A program made the position numbers and the translations under genes. DNA of 64,000 bases from the NCBI GenBank assembly GCA_024426085.1, contig CP087974.1:3948001-4012000 (forward strand), written 5' to 3'. Below are positions 62,357 to 64,000 of the stretch, in pieces. Below the pieces are notes generated by a model that was given only the letters and a program-made list of their open reading frames with translations, did not search any database and had not been told where the DNA came from. This DNA is from Rhizobium sp. RCAM05350. GTDB lineage: Bacteria > Pseudomonadota > Alphaproteobacteria > Rhizobiales > Rhizobiaceae. How positions within the stretch are numbered: position 1 is the first letter of the stretch; each line of letters starts with the position of its first letter.

Positions 62357-63547
62357 TCAATTGGTCGCCGTGGCGGCGGATGTCACCGGATTGATCTTGT
62401 CGCCGTCGCGCACATAGGCGCCGGCCTTGGCGACCACCTTGTCACCGGGCTCCAGACCCGTGGTGATCTCGATGAATTCACCATCCTGAATGCCTGTCGT
62501 CACTTTTGTCTGGTGGACTACGCCATCTTCGACCTTGCGCACGATCGTCTCGTTGCTTCCTACGGTAACGGCCGTCAGTGGCAGGACAATGGCCTGTTTT
62601 TCCACGATGGTGATCTGGGCATCGGCATACATGCCGACCTGCGCTTTTTCGGGCTGGTTCAGCGAGATGTAGACTGCTCCGAGGCGGGTCTGGGCATCGA
62701 CCATCGGCGAAATCAGGCGGATCTTGCCGTCGATCTTGGTCTTACCGTCCGCGAGCGTCACCACCGTTTTCTGGCCGATCGCGAGCTTGATGAGATCGGC
62801 CTCGTTGATATCGGCCCGCATTTCCAGTGCGCCGTCGCGGATGATCGTGAACAGCGGCTCGCCCGTGCCATTGGCAATGGCGCCGACCTTGGCTGTCTTT
62901 GCCGACACGATGCCGCTGACCGGCGATTTGACCTCGGTGCGGGCGAGGCGCAGGTCCAGGTCGGACATCTGGGCTTCGACGACTTTGATTTCGGCATTGG
63001 CGACGGAGATGAACTGCTGGGCCGAGTTGACCCGCGCCAGGGCGGCAGTTGCGGCCGCCTTCTCCTGATCCCGCTGGGCAGTGGAAATCGAGCCAGCTTC
63101 CGAGAGTTTCTTCGACCGTTCGCTGACCCGTACAGCTTCCTCGGCATTGGCCTGAGCCTCCGCCAGCAGTGCCTGATATTGCGCAAGCGACGCATTTGCC
63201 TTGGCAAGGCTGGCGGCATACTGGCTCTTCTGCAGGAGCAGCATGTCTTCGTTCAAGACTACGAGCGTGCTGTCGGCCTCGACCCGGTCGCCGACATCGG
63301 CGTTCAATGTACGAATCGACAGTCCGTCGACCAGAGGTGAGACATAGGTTTCTTCGACTGCCTTGATGGCGCCGGTTGCAACGACGCGGTCGATGATCGG
63401 CTTGTTTTCCACTTGGGTCACGACAATGGACGGCAATGTCTGCGCGGCTTTTGGCGCGACGGCCTCCTGCGCGGAGGCGGTGCCCGACAGCAAAGTCAGC
63501 AGCAGGGCAGCGGAAACACCAAACGCAAACGTCTTCTTAAGGGCCAT
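62357..63547 (-). CDS. RND efflux periplasmic adaptor (HlyD/AcrA family)
   Basis: The intact 396-residue protein has a signal peptide (FGVSAALLLTLLSGTASAQ), the lipoyl-like halves VSPLVDGLSIRTLNADVGDRVEADSTLVVL and RTEVKSPVSGIVSAKTAKVGAIANG, a long helical hairpin between them (LAEAQANAEEAVRVSERSKKLSEAGSISTAQRDQEKAA) and a barrel domain (MRADINEADLIKLAIGQKTVV). It is the first gene of a two-gene pump operon with the RND subunit. No outer-membrane channel gene is present. Confidence 0.93.
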   Translation of the reverse strand: MALKKTFAFGVSAALLLTLLSGTASAQEAVAPKAAQTLPSIVVTQVENKPIIDRVVATGAIKAVEETYVSPLVDGLSIRTLNADVGDRVEADSTLVVLNEDMLLLQKSQYAASLAKANASLAQYQALLAEAQANAEEAVRVSERSKKLSEAGSISTAQRDQEKAAATAALARVNSAQQFISVANAEIKVVEAQMSDLDLRLARTEVKSPVSGIVSAKTAKVGAIANGTGEPLFTIIRDGALEMRADINEADLIKLAIGQKTVVTLADGKTKIDGKIRLISPMVDAQTRLGAVYISLNQPEKAQVGMYADAQITIVEKQAIVLPLTAVTVGSNETIVRKVEDGVVHQTKVTTGIQDGEFIEITTGLEPGDKVVAKAGAYVRDGDKINPVTSAATATN

Positions 63548-63903
63548 CGGCTCATTTCCTCGAATTCCAGATAAATCAAGTCGGTGACGCCGCAGCCTTC
63601 AAGGAAGGATTGATCGCCGTCGTCTACTGGAAGGGAAGGAAATGTCGCTTCTGTCTGATCGAGCGAAATGTTTCCCCCGCATCCTCCTCAAAATGCCTCG
63701 GGGCTCTATTTAGTTAGGCCCTATCGGCTATGCAAGATGATAGAAAAAAAGAATGGTGCCTCATTATTTTATTTGTTGGATGCCATCAATGCAACTTCTG
63801 TTTTATGTCGTTTTGTTCGCGCAAGTGTTTTCAAGTGTTGCAAATGAGAAACGCGGGGATCAGCCCGCGCGTTCCTGTATCGCAAAAGTAATACAAAAGA
63901 AGC
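63548..63903. other. Intergenic region before the second RND operon
   Basis: A gap of 356 bases with AT-rich parts around 63730-63845. It must contain the minus-strand promoter of the adaptor-pump operon. TTCCTTCCCTTCCAG-like purine/pyrimidine tracts occur near 63630. I see no gene and no clear regulator site. A hairpin at its right end belongs to the gene beyond (separate entry). Confidence 0.4.
63850..63873 (-). terminator. Hairpin after the right-edge gene
   Basis: Read on the minus strand, AACGCGCGGGC and CCCCGCGTT pair around a short loop with one unpaired position, followed by TCTCATTTG. It lies about 30 bases beyond the stop of the partial gene at 63904, as expected for a terminator. 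Confidence 0.6.
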
Positions 63904-64000
63904 CTACTTGAGAGCAGCCTCAGTGATCTCGTGGGTGAACGCGCCGACCGGTTCCTTGCTGATAACCGGATCAGAGCCACCCTTCAGCAGCGAATCGACC
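63904..64000 (-). CDS. C-terminal end of an unidentified protein (rest outside window)
   Basis: The last 31 codons are visible: VDSLLKGGSDPVISKEPVG then AFTHEITEAALK and a TAG stop at 63906-63904. Smooth codon use and the following hairpin support a real gene. The fragment is too short to name; the end of a solute-binding protein is one possibility but I cannot support it. Confidence 0.6.
   Translation of the reverse strand, partial: VDSLLKGGSDPVISKEPVGAFTHEITEAALK

Noticed and set aside
1..64000. CRISPR arrays, tRNA or rRNA genes, complete insertion sequences or integrases
   Set aside because: No spaced direct repeats, cloverleaf-like segments, rRNA sequence or transposase/integrase motifs were seen on either strand.

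Overview
The window is a gene-dense stretch of chromosome or large replicon from an alphaproteobacterium, most likely Rhizobiaceae (Rhizobium, Agrobacterium or a close relative). The basis is GC-rich codon use, a urease cluster with the rhizobial accessory genes (DUF1272, a GT29-like protein between ureB and ureC, TIGR02117), the sarcosine oxidase order B-D-A-G, livHMGF followed by a DUF6867 gene, and a RIME-like intergenic palindrome. The overall theme is uptake and breakdown of small organic nitrogen compounds, with efflux and detoxification modules between.

Layout. 0-4.2 kb: end of an aldehyde dehydrogenase, a DMT exporter, an aminotransferase and a LysR regulator. 4.4-12.7 kb: an agmatinase-type ureohydrolase, a polar amino acid ABC binding protein with two permeases, a complete polyamine-type ABC importer and a nitrilase-fold amidase, read as one import and hydrolysis module. 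12.8-17 kb: a probable quinone detoxification group (MhqO-like dioxygenase, FMN reductase, a VOC-hydrolase fusion) and an SDR. 17.1-18.4 kb: a Crp/Fnr regulator and a lone receiver protein. 18.6-24 kb: an RND pump with two adaptors. 24-26 kb: a DUF2793 protein and CysQ. 26.2-34 kb: sarcosine oxidase soxBDAG and a dimethylglycine dehydrogenase-like enzyme (methylated glycine catabolism). 34.2-39.9 kb: livHMGF, DUF6867 and a LivK-type binding protein. 40-41 kb: a 2-hydroxyacid dehydrogenase. 41-45.3 kb (minus strand): a transporter-like hybrid histidine kinase and its LuxR-type response regulator, divergent from urtA. 45.6-59 kb: urtABCDE and ureDABC(E)FG with accessory genes. 59-63.5 kb: a second RND pump with adaptor. 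The window ends in the tail of an unidentified gene.

How it fits together. Urt imports urea and the urease splits it to ammonia and CO2. The ureohydrolase at 4.5 kb could make urea inside the cell. A NCS1-permease/kinase fusion plus LuxR regulator sits head to head with urtA, and the shared 308-base gap holds a perfect 16-base palindrome, so a urea- or amide-sensing two-component system is the most attractive hypothesis here. A sigma-54-like promoter and a strong hairpin lie between urtA and urtB.

Caveat. About thirty genes are interrupted by one or more single or double base frameshifts although their protein sequence is otherwise intact. The changes cluster at C-G and GCGC contexts, and many are repaired by removing one T between C and G. 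I treat these as sequencing or assembly errors and annotate each gene over its full inferred span, giving the approximate break positions.
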